Notes: generated by a model not told the origin, from the letters alone. Shown: positions 47,660 through 56,750, numbered from the stretch's first letter. The stretch is 64,000 bases of DNA from Methylobacterium aquaticum (GCF_016804325.1 NZ_CP043627.1:416001-480000); one strand, 5' to 3'. Made by a program: numbers and translations.

Positions 47660-47956
47660 ATGCCCCCGCTCGCCCGCCTGCTCCCCGTCCTCCTCGTCCT
47701 GGCTGCGAGCGCCGCCCCGGCCCTCGCGATCTCGGACCGGCGCGACCAGCCGACCCAGGCCGACATCCCCGACGGCCGGCGGGGCGACGCCTCGGGAATC
47801 GCCCCGCCCCAGGCGATCAAGCCCGACACCAAGGTGATGCCCGGCGATACGGGCCTGGACGGCAATGCCCGCGCGCGGACCAACCCCCTCGATCAGCTCG
47901 AGCCGAAGGACCGGCGCGCCACCGGCGGCGGCGACGGGGCCGGCGACCGGCGCTGA
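47660..47956 (+). CDS. Small secreted hypothetical protein, charged
   Basis: 98 aa. Signal peptide (MPPLARLLPVLLVLAASAAP, cleavage near ALA-I), then a disordered, charged tail rich in Asp, Arg, Pro and Gly (for example DQPTQADIPDGRRGDASG). No known domain. AGGAGACAGCC precedes the ATG at 47660. Third of three small export-related genes in a row; function unknown. Confidence 0.55.
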   Translation: MPPLARLLPVLLVLAASAAPALAISDRRDQPTQADIPDGRRGDASGIAPPQAIKPDTKVMPGDTGLDGNARARTNPLDQLEPKDRRATGGGDGAGDRR

Positions 47957-48112
47957 GGCAACCGCCCGGCGGCCACCGGGGTTAACCGTTCGCACAGGCA
48001 TGCGAGGGGAGTTGCCCATGGGTCTGCTCGATCAGGTCATCGGTTCGGTGCTCGGCAACGTCCTCGGGGCGGGGGCCGGCACGAGGGAGGCCGCGATGGC
48101 GGCTCCGGGGCG

Positions 48113-48736
48113 ATGTCGCCCCTGGTCAAGGCGCTTTTGATGTTGCTCGCCGCCAAGGCGATGCAGGGCGGCTTCGGCGACATCTTCGGCGGCGGTCGCA
48201 GGCCGGTGCCGCAGGGCGGGCCCGACGACGGCTATGCCCCCGACCCCCGCGGCTACGATCCGCCGGAGCCGCGGGACGCGGCGCCCCGCGGCCGGCGCGG
48301 CGAGGACCCGAACAACCCCTATTCCGACCTCGCCGGGATGCTCGACGGTCCCGGCGGCGGGACCGAATCGCCCTCCCCCGGCGGGGCCGGGATGCAGAAC
48401 CCGTTCGACCAGGGTGCCGGCCCGTATTCGCGCCTCGACCGGGAGCAGCCGGAGGATGCCGCGGGGGGTGGCCTGGACCAGCTCATCGACCGCTTCCGCC
48501 GCGGCGGCCTCGGCGAGATGATCGAATCGTGGATCGGCCCGGGCCACAACCGGCCGATCCAGCCGCAGCAGCTCGCCCAGGCGCTCGGCCCCGATACGGT
48601 CGAGACCCTGAGCCGCCAGACCGGGATGGGCCGGGACGACCTGCTGGCCCAGCTCGCCCAGGTGCTGCCCGGCGTGATCGACGGGTTGACGCCGCAGGGA
48701 AGGCGCCCGAACCACGACGAGATGCGCGGCTGGTGA
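48113..48736 (+). CDS. YidB-family (DUF937) protein, 5' end apparently frameshifted
   Basis: This frame gives 207 aa: helix MSPLVKALLMLLAAKAMQGG, a long Gly/Pro/Asp-rich middle, and the conserved YidB end with NRPIQPQQLAQALG, DTVETLSRQTGM and LLAQLAQVLPGVID. The normal family start MGLLDQVIGSVLGNVLG is encoded at 48018 with a good start, but in another frame. Adding one G in the GGG run at 48085-48087 would join them through G-G-S-G-A-M-S-P-L. So either the gene (48018-48736) carries a one-base deletion or the sequence has an error. Cytoplasmic; function unknown. Confidence 0.7.
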   Translation: MSPLVKALLMLLAAKAMQGGFGDIFGGGRRPVPQGGPDDGYAPDPRGYDPPEPRDAAPRGRRGEDPNNPYSDLAGMLDGPGGGTESPSPGGAGMQNPFDQGAGPYSRLDREQPEDAAGGGLDQLIDRFRRGGLGEMIESWIGPGHNRPIQPQQLAQALGPDTVETLSRQTGMGRDDLLAQLAQVLPGVIDGLTPQGRRPNHDEMRGW

Positions 48737-48788
48737 TTCGCCACGCGGCGCCCGATCCGGGCGCCGTCTTCCGCCAGGGGTGACGCCG

Positions 48789-49496
48789 ATGGCCTACGAG
48801 CTGCATGACTGGCCGTTGATCCAGGGCCGGGGCGAGTTCGTGCGCCTCGCCCTCGAAGAAGCCGGCGCCGCGTATGTCGACGTCGCCCGCGAGGACGGCA
48901 TCGACGGCCTGGTGGCCGGGCTCGACGCCCCGCCGCGCCCGCCCTTCGCGCCGCCCTACCTGCGCGACGGCGACCTGGTGATCGGCCAGACCGCCGCGAT
49001 CCTGCTCCATCTCGGGCCGCGCCTCGGCCTCGTCGGCGAGAGCGAGGCCGACCGGATCTGGACCCACCAGATCCAGCTCACCATCGCGGATGCGGTGGCC
49101 GAGGCCCATGACAGCCATCACCCGGTCGCCTCGGCCCTCTATTACGAGGAGCAGGCGACGGAGGCCGCCCGCCGGGCCGCAGATTTCCGCGAGAACCGGA
49201 TCCCGAAATTCCTGAACTGGTTCGAGCGGGTGCTGTCCGCCAACCCCGCCGGCCCGCGCCACCTCGTCGGCACCCGCCTGAGCTACGCCGATCTCTCGCT
49301 GTTCCAGCTCGTCGAGGGCCTGGCCTACGCCTTCCCGCAGGCGGCCGAGCGGGCGCTCGGCTCCACCCCGAAGGTCGTCGCCCTGCACCGGCTCGTGGCC
49401 GCCCGCCCGCGCATCGTCGCCTATCTGGCGAGCGACCGGCGCGTGCCCTTCAACGAGGACGGGATCTTCCGCCGTTACCCGGAACTGGACGGGTAG
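48789..49496 (+). CDS. Glutathione S-transferase family protein
   Basis: 235 aa. N-terminal thioredoxin-like part (YELHDWPLIQGRGEFVRLAL; the Arg-rich helix and the later IGQTAAILLHL replace the usual ES-I-x-YL pattern) and C-terminal all-helical domain with LSYADLSLFQLVEGL. The first residues resemble sigma/alpha-type GSTs. Start ATG at 48789 with AGGGG upstream; a GTG three codons earlier is possible. Single gene; substrate unknown. Confidence 0.85.
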   Translation: MAYELHDWPLIQGRGEFVRLALEEAGAAYVDVAREDGIDGLVAGLDAPPRPPFAPPYLRDGDLVIGQTAAILLHLGPRLGLVGESEADRIWTHQIQLTIADAVAEAHDSHHPVASALYYEEQATEAARRAADFRENRIPKFLNWFERVLSANPAGPRHLVGTRLSYADLSLFQLVEGLAYAFPQAAERALGSTPKVVALHRLVAARPRIVAYLASDRRVPFNEDGIFRRYPELDG

Positions 49497-49965
49497 GCGG
49501 TCCGGCACGGAGGGCGGGAAGCGGTCCGCCCGGATCGCGAGGCGCGAATCAGTCCGCCTCCGGGCAACCCGCTCCGGTGTCCCTCGGGCTACGAAATCGG
49601 GGGGTAGGCGGGTTTCCGCAACGGAAGTCGGCGGCGTGGCGAAAGCGCCACAGACTCCCGATGCGGCATGCTCGCCTCTAAGTCTTTGATTTCAAACGAT
49701 CTTCGTAATCGCACGTTGCCGTCACGCCACGGGGTGTGGCCGCAGGTGGACAAGCAGGGCCGGCGGTTAACAAAAAATTAACTATTTCGGCGCGAAGGTC
49801 GGCTCAACAAATCGTTAACCAAATCGCGCCTCGACGCGCATGCCGGCCGATATCGCAAGTCCACCGCGAAAACCCGGCAGACTTCGACAATATAGAACCA
49901 AGCAACCCCGCTGCCTTTAACGGCAGCGGAACAGAAAAACTCGTCAAAGAATCTTGGGGGCTGGC
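49497..49965. other. Intergenic region of 469 bases upstream of ftcR
   Basis: Markedly AT-richer than its surroundings from about 49680. It contains a perfect CtrA-type box (49767-49782) and a further GTTAACC half-site near 49815. The ftcR promoter is expected here. No gene was recognised. Confidence 0.65.
49767..49782. promoter_or_regulatory. CtrA-type box upstream of ftcR
   Basis: TTAACAAAAAATTAAC is an exact TTAA-N7-TTAAC, the CtrA recognition sequence, 184 bases before the ftcR start. As known from Brucella work, ftcR is linked to CtrA control, which fits. Confidence 0.6.
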
Positions 49966-50649
49966 GTGTACATCGTGGTCGACGAGCGGGAAAGCGTGGC
50001 TGCGCACTACGTGGAAGGCTTCGGCGTGGAGGGCGTGGTGGCCCGGGGGCTGGACGTGCGGGACGTCCAGACCTGGATCGACGCCACGCCGGCCCAGGAC
50101 CTCGCGGCGGTCCAGGGCTTCGTCATCGGCGATTGCGCCGACCGCGCGACCTTCACCGGCCTGTTGCGCAGCCTGTCGGGCGCGCCGATCATAGCGCTGA
50201 ACGAGACCCGCTCCCTCGAGCAGACCCTCGCGCTGTTCACCGCCGGCATCGACGACGTGGTGCGCAAGCCGGTCCATGTCCGCGAGATCATCGCCCGGGC
50301 CGGGGCGATCCGCCGCCGGACCAACCGCAGCGAGGTCAAGCCCGCGAGCACCCCGGACAAGAACGGCCGCCTGACCGTCCACACCGACGGGCGCGATCCC
50401 GAGATCGACGGCGAGAGCCTGCTGCTGCCGCGCCGCGAGCGCGACATCCTGGATTACCTCGCCCGCAACCGCGGCCGGCCGGTGACCAAGGGCCAGATCT
50501 TCAAGGCGGTCTACGGCGATCTCGACACCGCCGTCGACGAGAGCGTGGTCGAGGGGCACATCAGCAAGCTGCGCAAGAAGCTGCGGATGCGGCTGGGCTA
50601 CGACCCGATCGAGGCCAAGCGCATGGCCGGGTACACCTTCGTCGGCTGA
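49966..50649 (+). CDS. ftcR: Flagellar OmpR-type response regulator FtcR
   Basis: 227 aa. An atypical receiver domain (acidic pair Asp6-Glu7, Asp56 at the acceptor position, Lys101 in VRKPVH, Asn in place of Thr/Ser) and a C-terminal winged helix (TKGQIFKAVYGDLD, then VVEGHISKLRKKL). The stretch SLEQTLALFTAGIDDVVRKP and LPRRERDILDYLARNRGRPV are characteristic of FtcR of Brucella and rhizobia, which activates flagellar genes. The GTG at 49966 gives a start like that of FtcR; a TTG at 49954 is the alternative. It lies directly beside the flagellin cluster. Confidence 0.88.
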   Translation: MYIVVDERESVAAHYVEGFGVEGVVARGLDVRDVQTWIDATPAQDLAAVQGFVIGDCADRATFTGLLRSLSGAPIIALNETRSLEQTLALFTAGIDDVVRKPVHVREIIARAGAIRRRTNRSEVKPASTPDKNGRLTVHTDGRDPEIDGESLLLPRRERDILDYLARNRGRPVTKGQIFKAVYGDLDTAVDESVVEGHISKLRKKLRMRLGYDPIEAKRMAGYTFVG

Positions 50650-50678
50650 TCCCCCTCCCCTCTTTTTCATTCATACGA

Positions 50679-50708
50679 AAGCCCCGAGCGGTCGACCGCC
50701 CGGGGCTT
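50679..50708 (+). terminator. Terminator after ftcR
   Basis: Arms AAGCCCCG and CGGGGCTT with an inner GCGGTCGACCGC palindrome. Located between the converging ftcR and flagellin genes, it may act in both directions. Confidence 0.75.
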
Positions 50709-50723
50709 CGTCGTTCTCGGGGT

Positions 50724-50749
50724 GACCGCCGCCCGCGAGGGCGGCGGTC
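50724..50749 (-). terminator. Hairpin after flagellin 1
   Basis: Arms GACCGCCGCCC and GGGCGGCGGTC with a GCGA loop, 8 bases after the flagellin stop on the minus strand. No T-run. Confidence 0.65.
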
Positions 50750-50756
50750 GGTCGCC

Positions 50757-52535
50757 TTAGCGGAAGAGCGAGAGGACGTTCTGGCTCGACGAGTTGGCGA
50801 TCGAGAGCGCCTGCACTGCTAGCTGCTGCTGGGTCTGCAGCGCCTTCAGCTTCGTCGACTCCTCCTCCACGTCCGCGTCCACCAGGATGCCGATCGTGCG
50901 GTCGTTCGCCTTCATCAGCGTATCGACGAAGGTCTTCTGGCCGTCGATCTGCGTCTTGTTGGCGCCCAGCTTCGTGCCCGCATCCGTCACCTTGCCGATC
51001 GCCTTGTCGACCGCCGAGATGATCAGCCCGAGGTCGAGGTCGCCGTTGGTGCCGACCAGCGTCGAGATGTTGAAGTTGGCGATCGAGTACGACCCGCCGC
51101 TGGTGTTGGTGTAGGTGTTGCTCGCCGTATCCAGGATGCCCTGGGCCGTCGTGGTGCCGGCATTGGTGCCAGAGGCGGTCCGCGCCACCACCGTTCCGGC
51201 CGCCGCGGGGTTGGTGGTGCCGTTCGTGAAGCCGTAGCTCGCCACGTCAGCGCCGCCGAGGGTGATTACGTTAGCCGCGACCGAGTTGGTCAGCGTGATC
51301 TTGCCGCCGGCGAGCGTCGCGCTCACCGTGCTGGCCGCGGTGGGGGTGGTCTTGGCCAGTTCCGCGTTGATCATCGCCACGATGTCGGTGGCGTTGACGG
51401 TCGCGTTGCTCCCCGAGGTCGCCGAACCGGCCAAAGCCGTGTACGTCGCGGCGTTCAGGGTGACGGTCTTCGTGACCGCGCCGTCGTTGATCGTGATCGT
51501 CTTCGAGTTGCTGCCCGACAGGTCGAAGGGGGCCGCCACGGGGGTACCGGTGACGATGGCCGGCTGGGCCGCCGCCGTCACGGTACCGAAGCCGACATCG
51601 ATCACCTTCTTGCTGGCCGACGAGGCGTCGGCGAGCTGCACGTTGAGCGTCGCCGCCGTGCCGGTCCCGGTGGTGGAGAAGATCAGACGCCCGGCCGTAT
51701 CGAGGGAGGCCGCCACCTTGCCGCTGAGGTTGGCGTTGGCGGCGATCTGGTTGTTGAGGGCGCCGAGGAACTCGTCGGTCGTGACCCTGTTCAGATCCTT
51801 AGCCGCCGACTTCAGGGTGGCGGCGTTGAGCGTCAGGGTGCCGGACAGGCCGGCGACGGTCACCGAGAGGTTGACCTCGTTCGGGCCCGAGAAATCGGCC
51901 GTGCCCGCGCCGGAGCCGAACCCGGCCGTGCCGGTGAGCGAGGTCGTGGAGACGATCTGCGCCGTCGTGGCCGCGGTGTTCACGCTGGTGGAGTTGGTGT
52001 CGTAGAGCTTGATGCTCTGGACGTTGATGCCGATCTGCGAGAACGTGATGTTGCCGTTCGCCGCCCGGGCAAAGCCGCCGACCACGCTCTGGGTCGCCTG
52101 GTAGGCGGTGTTGCTGGTCGCGGAATTGACCGAGAGCCAGTTCTGGCCGCTCGAATTCGAGGAATCGGCGGTCGCCTTCATCTTCGACTGGATCGCGGCG
52201 ATCTCGACCTGCACCTTGGTGCGGTCAACGCCCGGGGTCAGCGCCGTCTGCAGCTTGGCGCGCATGTTCTGCAGGTCGGACAGGATCGAGTTCAGGCCGT
52301 TATAGGCCGTGTCCACCGACGACGAGCCGAGGCCGAGCGAGTCCTTGACCGCGCCGAGCGAGGCATTGTCGGTGCGCACCGTGGTGGCGATCGACCAGTA
52401 GGCGGCGTTGTCGGACGCGGCCGAGACGCGCTGGCCGGTCGAGACCCGGTTGCTGGTGGTGTCGAGGCTCTGGTTGATGTTCTTGAGCGTGGTCAGCGCC
52501 GTCATCGCGGCGTTGTTGGTCAGCAGGCTGGTCAC
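50757..52535 (-). CDS. Flagellin, long form (592 aa)
   Basis: 592 aa. The N-terminal D0/D1 helices (about 1-150; SLDTTSNRVSTGQRVSAASD, AYWSIATTVRTDN) and the C-terminal D1/D0 helices (last about 115; KALQTQQQLAVQALSIANSS) are almost identical to the other three flagellins. The central, surface-exposed region is about 118 residues longer than theirs and rich in Thr, Ala, Val and Asn. It is secreted by the flagellar export system and polymerises. Codon use in the ends is highly conserved with the paralogues, suggesting gene conversion. Its leader is shared with flagellin 2. Confidence 0.95.
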   Translation of the reverse strand: MTSLLTNNAAMTALTTLKNINQSLDTTSNRVSTGQRVSAASDNAAYWSIATTVRTDNASLGAVKDSLGLGSSSVDTAYNGLNSILSDLQNMRAKLQTALTPGVDRTKVQVEIAAIQSKMKATADSSNSSGQNWLSVNSATSNTAYQATQSVVGGFARAANGNITFSQIGINVQSIKLYDTNSTSVNTAATTAQIVSTTSLTGTAGFGSGAGTADFSGPNEVNLSVTVAGLSGTLTLNAATLKSAAKDLNRVTTDEFLGALNNQIAANANLSGKVAASLDTAGRLIFSTTGTGTAATLNVQLADASSASKKVIDVGFGTVTAAAQPAIVTGTPVAAPFDLSGSNSKTITINDGAVTKTVTLNAATYTALAGSATSGSNATVNATDIVAMINAELAKTTPTAASTVSATLAGGKITLTNSVAANVITLGGADVASYGFTNGTTNPAAAGTVVARTASGTNAGTTTAQGILDTASNTYTNTSGGSYSIANFNISTLVGTNGDLDLGLIISAVDKAIGKVTDAGTKLGANKTQIDGQKTFVDTLMKANDRTIGILVDADVEEESTKLKALQTQQQLAVQALSIANSSSQNVLSLFR

Positions 52536-52870
52536 GGCAATCGTCCTGGTTACACGTTACTGGCTGGGGCGATCATGAATCCGGGCTCACACCGGCACAG
52601 CTGAACGGCCTCATGCCGTCGGGTCGATCGCCCACGGGATCGGCGATACGAGATCCGCCGGATCGTCGTGCGGTGACCGAAGGCCCGGGCGAGGACGTCG
52701 TCCCACCGAACCGTCGTCGAACCCGACTCGCTGCGCGTTACACATCCGGACTCTCACCGGGGACAGCGGTTCGACATCATGTCTTGGGCTCGGTCGAGCC
52801 CACCCGCTGCGCCTGCACCGACCCGAGACCGGCATCGCCGTCCTTCCCGTCGGTCTGGAAAGATTGCACC
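52536..52870 (-). promoter_or_regulatory. Conserved leader and promoter of flagellin 1
   Basis: Two blocks recur in all four flagellin leaders: block A at 52581-52617 and block B at about 52742-52790. On the coding strand each contains a core of CCGCTG (A varies), CCGGTG and CCGG. A hairpin GGGCTC-GGTC-GAGCCC lies at 52786-52801. The AT-rich stretch near 52880-52900 (TTTAAGATTAATC on the coding strand) is the likely promoter, giving a leader of some 300 bases. Block A also encodes a 13-codon ORF, M-R-P-F-S-C-A-G-V-S-P-D-S. Confidence 0.6.
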
Positions 52871-52988
52871 CGTCAGGTTGTTCAAAGATTAATCTTAAAG
52901 CCCGCCGGACGAAAAATCCGTATTTCGATGGATTTGGTCCGAGAATATCATAACCAATCATCAACCATGATCGCTCATGCGCGCAGCG

Positions 52989-53017
52989 AAAAGGCCACGC
53001 CGGGGAGACGTGGCCTT
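52989..53017 (-). terminator. Terminator after flagellin 2
   Basis: Arms AAGGCCACG and CGTGGCCTT with a 9-base loop, then a T-run on the minus strand. The same GGCCACG stem follows flagellins 3 and 4. Confidence 0.8.
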
Positions 53018-53073
53018 GTGGTCTTTCGGGGAGCGGCGGCCGGAAGGCCGCCACCCGGTCTCGGAGGCCTGCC

Positions 53074-54498
53074 TCAGCGGAAGAGCGAGAGGATGTTCTG
53101 GCTCGCCGAGTTGGCGATCGAGAGCGCCTGCACCGCCAGCTGCTGCTGGGTCTGCAGCGCCTTCAGCTTCGTCGACTCCTCCTCCACGTCCGCATCCACC
53201 AGGATGCCGATCGTGCGGTCGTTCGCCTTCATCAGCGTATCGACGAAGGTCTTCTGGCCGTCGATCTGCGTCTTGTTGGCGCCCAGCTTCGTGCCGGCAT
53301 CCGTCACCTTGGCGATCGCCTTGTCGACCGCCGAGATGATCAGACCCAGGTCGAGGTCGCCGTTGGTGCCGACCAGCGTCGAGATGTTGAAGTTGGCGAT
53401 CGAGTACGACCCGCCGCTGGTGTTGGTGTAGGTGTTGCTCGCCGTATCCAGGATGCCCTGGGCCATGGTGGTGCCCGCCGCGGTGCCCGCGCCGCTCGCG
53501 TTGCTGCCCGAACCCGGCACCGTCGCGGTGAAGCCGACGTCGATCAGCGTGTTGCCGGTCGAGGCCGTGGCGTTGGTCAGGGACAGCGTCACGGCCGAAC
53601 CGGTGGCCACGGTCTGGAAGGTCAGGCGACCGGCGCTGTCGAGCGAGGCCTGCACCCGGTTGGCGCCGATGGCGCTCGCCGTGATCTGGTTGTTGATCGC
53701 CGACAGGAACTCGTCGGTCGTGACCTTGCTCAGGTCCTTGGCGGCCGATTTCAGGGCGGCCTTGTTGATCACGATCGAGGCGGTCGTCGAGGTGCCGTCG
53801 GCCACGGCGAGGTTGAACGATACCTCGTTGGTGCCGCTGAAATCCGCCGTGCCGGCGGTCCCCGCGGCGGCGCCCGGACGGAAGCCGGCCGTGCCGGTGA
53901 GCGCGGTCGAGCCGGTGAACTGGGCGCTGGTGGCCGCGGTGTTCACGCTGGTGGAGTTGGTGTCGTAGAGCTTGATGCTCTGCACGTTGACGTTGATCTG
54001 CGAGAACGTGATGTTGCCGTTCGCCGCCCGGGCAAAGCCGCCGACGACGTTCTGAACACCCTGGTAGGCGGTGTTGCTGGCCGACGAGTTGACCGAGAGC
54101 CAGTTCTGGCCGCTCGAATTCGAGGAATCGGCGGTCGCCTTCATCTTCGACTGGATCGCGGCGATCTCGACCTGCACCTTGGTGCGGTCGACGCCCGGGG
54201 TCAGCGCCGTCTGCAGCTTGGCACGCATGTTCTGCAGGTCGGACAGGATCGAGTTCAGGCCGTTATAGGCCGTGTCCACCGACGACGAGCCGAGGCCGAG
54301 CGAGTCCTTGACCGCGCCGAGCGAGGCATTGTCGGTGCGCACCGTGGTGGCGATCGACCAGTAGGCGGCGTTGTCGGACGCGGCCGAGACGCGCTGGCCG
54401 GTCGAGACCCGGTTGCTGGTGGTGTCGAGGCTCTGGTTGATGTTCTTGAGCGTGGTCAGCGCCGTCATCGCGGCGTTGTTGGTCAGCAGGCTGGTCAC
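53074..54498 (-). CDS. Flagellin (474 aa), copy 2
   Basis: 474 aa with the shared D0/D1 ends and a central domain (about 195-350) similar to that of copies 3 and 4 (DFSGTNEVSFNLAVADGTST, SLDSAGRLTFQTVATGSAV). It differs from them at scattered sites and from copy 1 in the whole centre. Its upstream leader, however, is the close twin of the copy 1 leader. Filament subunit. Monocistronic to judge by the leader and terminator. Confidence 0.95.
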   Translation of the reverse strand: MTSLLTNNAAMTALTTLKNINQSLDTTSNRVSTGQRVSAASDNAAYWSIATTVRTDNASLGAVKDSLGLGSSSVDTAYNGLNSILSDLQNMRAKLQTALTPGVDRTKVQVEIAAIQSKMKATADSSNSSGQNWLSVNSSASNTAYQGVQNVVGGFARAANGNITFSQINVNVQSIKLYDTNSTSVNTAATSAQFTGSTALTGTAGFRPGAAAGTAGTADFSGTNEVSFNLAVADGTSTTASIVINKAALKSAAKDLSKVTTDEFLSAINNQITASAIGANRVQASLDSAGRLTFQTVATGSAVTLSLTNATASTGNTLIDVGFTATVPGSGSNASGAGTAAGTTMAQGILDTASNTYTNTSGGSYSIANFNISTLVGTNGDLDLGLIISAVDKAIAKVTDAGTKLGANKTQIDGQKTFVDTLMKANDRTIGILVDADVEEESTKLKALQTQQQLAVQALSIANSASQNILSLFR

Positions 54499-54850
54499 GG
54501 CAATCGTCCTGGTTACACGTTACTGGCTGGGGCGATCATGAATCCGGGCTCACACCGGCACAGCTGAACGGCCTCATGCCGTCGGGTCGATCGCCCACGG
54601 GATCGGCGATACGAGACCCGCCTGATCGTCGTCTGGTGATCAAGGTCCCGGCCAAGGACTTCGTCCCGTCCGGACCCATGTTGAACCCGACTCGCTGCGC
54701 GTTACACATCCGGACTCTCACCGGGGGCAGCGGTTCGACGTCATGTCTTGGGCTCGGTCGAGCCCACCCGCTGCGCCTGCACCGACCTGGACCGGCGCCT
54801 CCGCCCGTCCCGTCGATGGAAACATCATGCGCCCGAATAGGTTATTCAAC
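54499..54850 (-). promoter_or_regulatory. Conserved leader and promoter of flagellin 2
   Basis: The first about 110 bases upstream of the start are nearly identical to those of flagellin 1. Block A lies at 54544-54580, block B at about 54706-54751, followed by the same GGGCTC/GAGCCC hairpin. The likely promoter is the AT-rich CTTAAGCTTAATCGTTGAA (coding strand) near 54850-54870. Confidence 0.6.
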
Positions 54851-54965
54851 GATTAAGCTTAAGATTTTTGGAAACCGGCCCCGATTCGAGGCAATGCCTA
54901 TGAATGACACAGCAATGAATCGTTAACCATAATAATAATGCTCACCATGCCCGATCGCAAACATG

Positions 54966-54995
54966 AAAAAGGCCACGCCGGCGAGGCGTGGCCTT
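54966..54995 (-). terminator. Terminator after flagellin 3
   Basis: Arms AAGGCCACGCC and GGCGTGGCCTT with a 5-base loop and a T-run on the minus strand. Confidence 0.85.
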
Positions 54996-55057
54996 GTGGT
55001 CTTTCGGGAAGCGGCGGCGGAAGGCCGCCGCTTCCGTCCGGAAGGTCCGTCTTCGCC

Positions 55058-56482
55058 TCAGCGGAAGAGCGAGAGGACGTTCTGGCTGGCCGAGTTGGCG
55101 ATCGAGAGCGCCTGCACCGCCAGCTGCTGCTGGGTCTGCAGCGCCTTCAGCTTCGTCGATTCCTCCTCCACATCCGCATCCACCAGGATACCGATCGTGC
55201 GGTCGTTCGCCTTCATCAGCGTATCGACGAAGGTCTTCTGGCCGTCGATCTGCGTCTTGTTCGCACCCAGCTTCGTGCCCGCATCCGTCACCTTGCCGAT
55301 CGCCTTGTCGACCGCCGAGATGATCAGCCCGAGGTCGAGGTCGCCGTTGGTGCCGACCAGCGTCGAGATGTTGAAGTTGGCGATCGAGTACGACCCGCCG
55401 CCGGTGTTGGTGTAGGTGTTGTTCGCCGTATCCAGGATACCCTGGGCCATCGTGGTCCCGGCCGCGGTGCCCACGCCGTTGGCGTTGCTGCCCGAACTCG
55501 GCACCGTGGTGGAGAAGCCGACGTCGATCAGCGTGTTGCCGGTCGAAGCGGTGGCGTTGGTCAGGGACAGCGTCACGGCCGAACCGGTGGCCACCGTCTT
55601 GAAGGTCAGGCGGCCGGACGTGTCGAGCGAGGCCTGCACCCGGTTGGCGCCGATGGCGCTCGCCGTGATCTGGTTGTTGATCGCCGACAGGAACTCGTCG
55701 GTGGTGACCTTGGCCAGGTTCTTGGCGGCCGATTGCAAGGCGGCCTTGTTGACCACGATCGAGGCGGTCGTCGAGGTGCCGTCGGCCACCGCGAGGCTGA
55801 ACGATACCTCGTTGGTGCCGCTGAAATCCGCCGTGCCGGCGGTCCCCGCGGCGGCGCCCGGGCGGAACCCGGTCGTGCCGGTGAGCGCGGTCGTGGCCGT
55901 GAACTGGGCGCTGGTGGCCGCGGTGTTCACGCTGGTGGAGTTGGTGTCGTAGAGCTTGATGCTCTGGACGTTGACGCCGATCTGCGAGAACGTGATGTTG
56001 CCGTTCGCCGCCCGGGCAAAGCCGCCGACCACGCTCTGGGTCGCCTGGTAGGCGGTGTTGCTGGTCGCGGAATTGACCGAGAGCCAGTTCTGGCCGCTCG
56101 AGTTCGAGGAATCGGCGGTCGCCTTCATCTTCGACTGGATCGCGGCGATCTCGACCTGCACCTTGGTGCGGTCAACGCCCGGGGTCAGCGCCGTCTGCAG
56201 CTTGGCGCGCATGTTCTGCAGGTCGGACAGGATCGAGTTCAGGCCGTTATAGGCCGTGTCCACCGACGACGAGCCGAGGCCGAGCGAGTCCTTGACCGCG
56301 CCGAGCGAGGCGTTGTCGGTGCGCACCGTGGTGGCGATCGACCAGTAGGCGGCGTTGTCGGACGCGGCCGAGACGCGCTGGCCGGTCGAGACCCGGTTGC
56401 TGGTCGTGTCGAGGCTCTGGTTGATGTTCTTGAGCGTGGTCAGCGCCGTCATCGCGGCGTTGTTGGTGAGCAGGCTGGTCAC
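55058..56482 (-). CDS. Flagellin (474 aa), copy 3
   Basis: 474 aa. It is the closest relative of copy 4: the centre differs at only a few residues (for example KNLAKVTTDEF against KDLTKVTTDEF), and the 5' leader is also shared with copy 4. The N-terminal 150 and C-terminal 120 residues equal those of the other copies. Filament subunit exported by the flagellar apparatus. Confidence 0.95.
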   Translation of the reverse strand: MTSLLTNNAAMTALTTLKNINQSLDTTSNRVSTGQRVSAASDNAAYWSIATTVRTDNASLGAVKDSLGLGSSSVDTAYNGLNSILSDLQNMRAKLQTALTPGVDRTKVQVEIAAIQSKMKATADSSNSSGQNWLSVNSATSNTAYQATQSVVGGFARAANGNITFSQIGVNVQSIKLYDTNSTSVNTAATSAQFTATTALTGTTGFRPGAAAGTAGTADFSGTNEVSFSLAVADGTSTTASIVVNKAALQSAAKNLAKVTTDEFLSAINNQITASAIGANRVQASLDTSGRLTFKTVATGSAVTLSLTNATASTGNTLIDVGFSTTVPSSGSNANGVGTAAGTTMAQGILDTANNTYTNTGGGSYSIANFNISTLVGTNGDLDLGLIISAVDKAIGKVTDAGTKLGANKTQIDGQKTFVDTLMKANDRTIGILVDADVEEESTKLKALQTQQQLAVQALSIANSASQNVLSLFR

Positions 56483-56750
56483 GGCGAGGGGTTCCGGTTT
56501 TCGAGCGTGGCGGGAATGTGCAAGGTTCCGGGCTCACACCGGTGCAGCGGAACGGCTTCATGCCCTCGGACGCCAGGGTCCGACCGACTGCGCTTCGACA
56601 CATCCGGATTCTCACCGGGGGCAGCGGCTCGACATCATGTCTCTGGACTAGGGGAGAGCCCATCCGCTGCGCCGACACCGACGCGGCGCCGACTTCGCCG
56701 TCGCCCTCATCGATTGTTTCTGTCTACAGACAGAAGATTGCTCAATTTTA
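56483..56750 (-). promoter_or_regulatory. Conserved leader and promoter of flagellin 3
   Basis: Near-identical to the leader of flagellin 4. Block A is at 56528-56564 and block B at about 56599-56645. Here the open frame that begins in block A (M-K-P-F-R-C-T-G-V-S-P-E) has no early stop and runs out of frame into the flagellin gene. The AT-rich promoter candidate lies at about 56725-56760. Confidence 0.6.
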
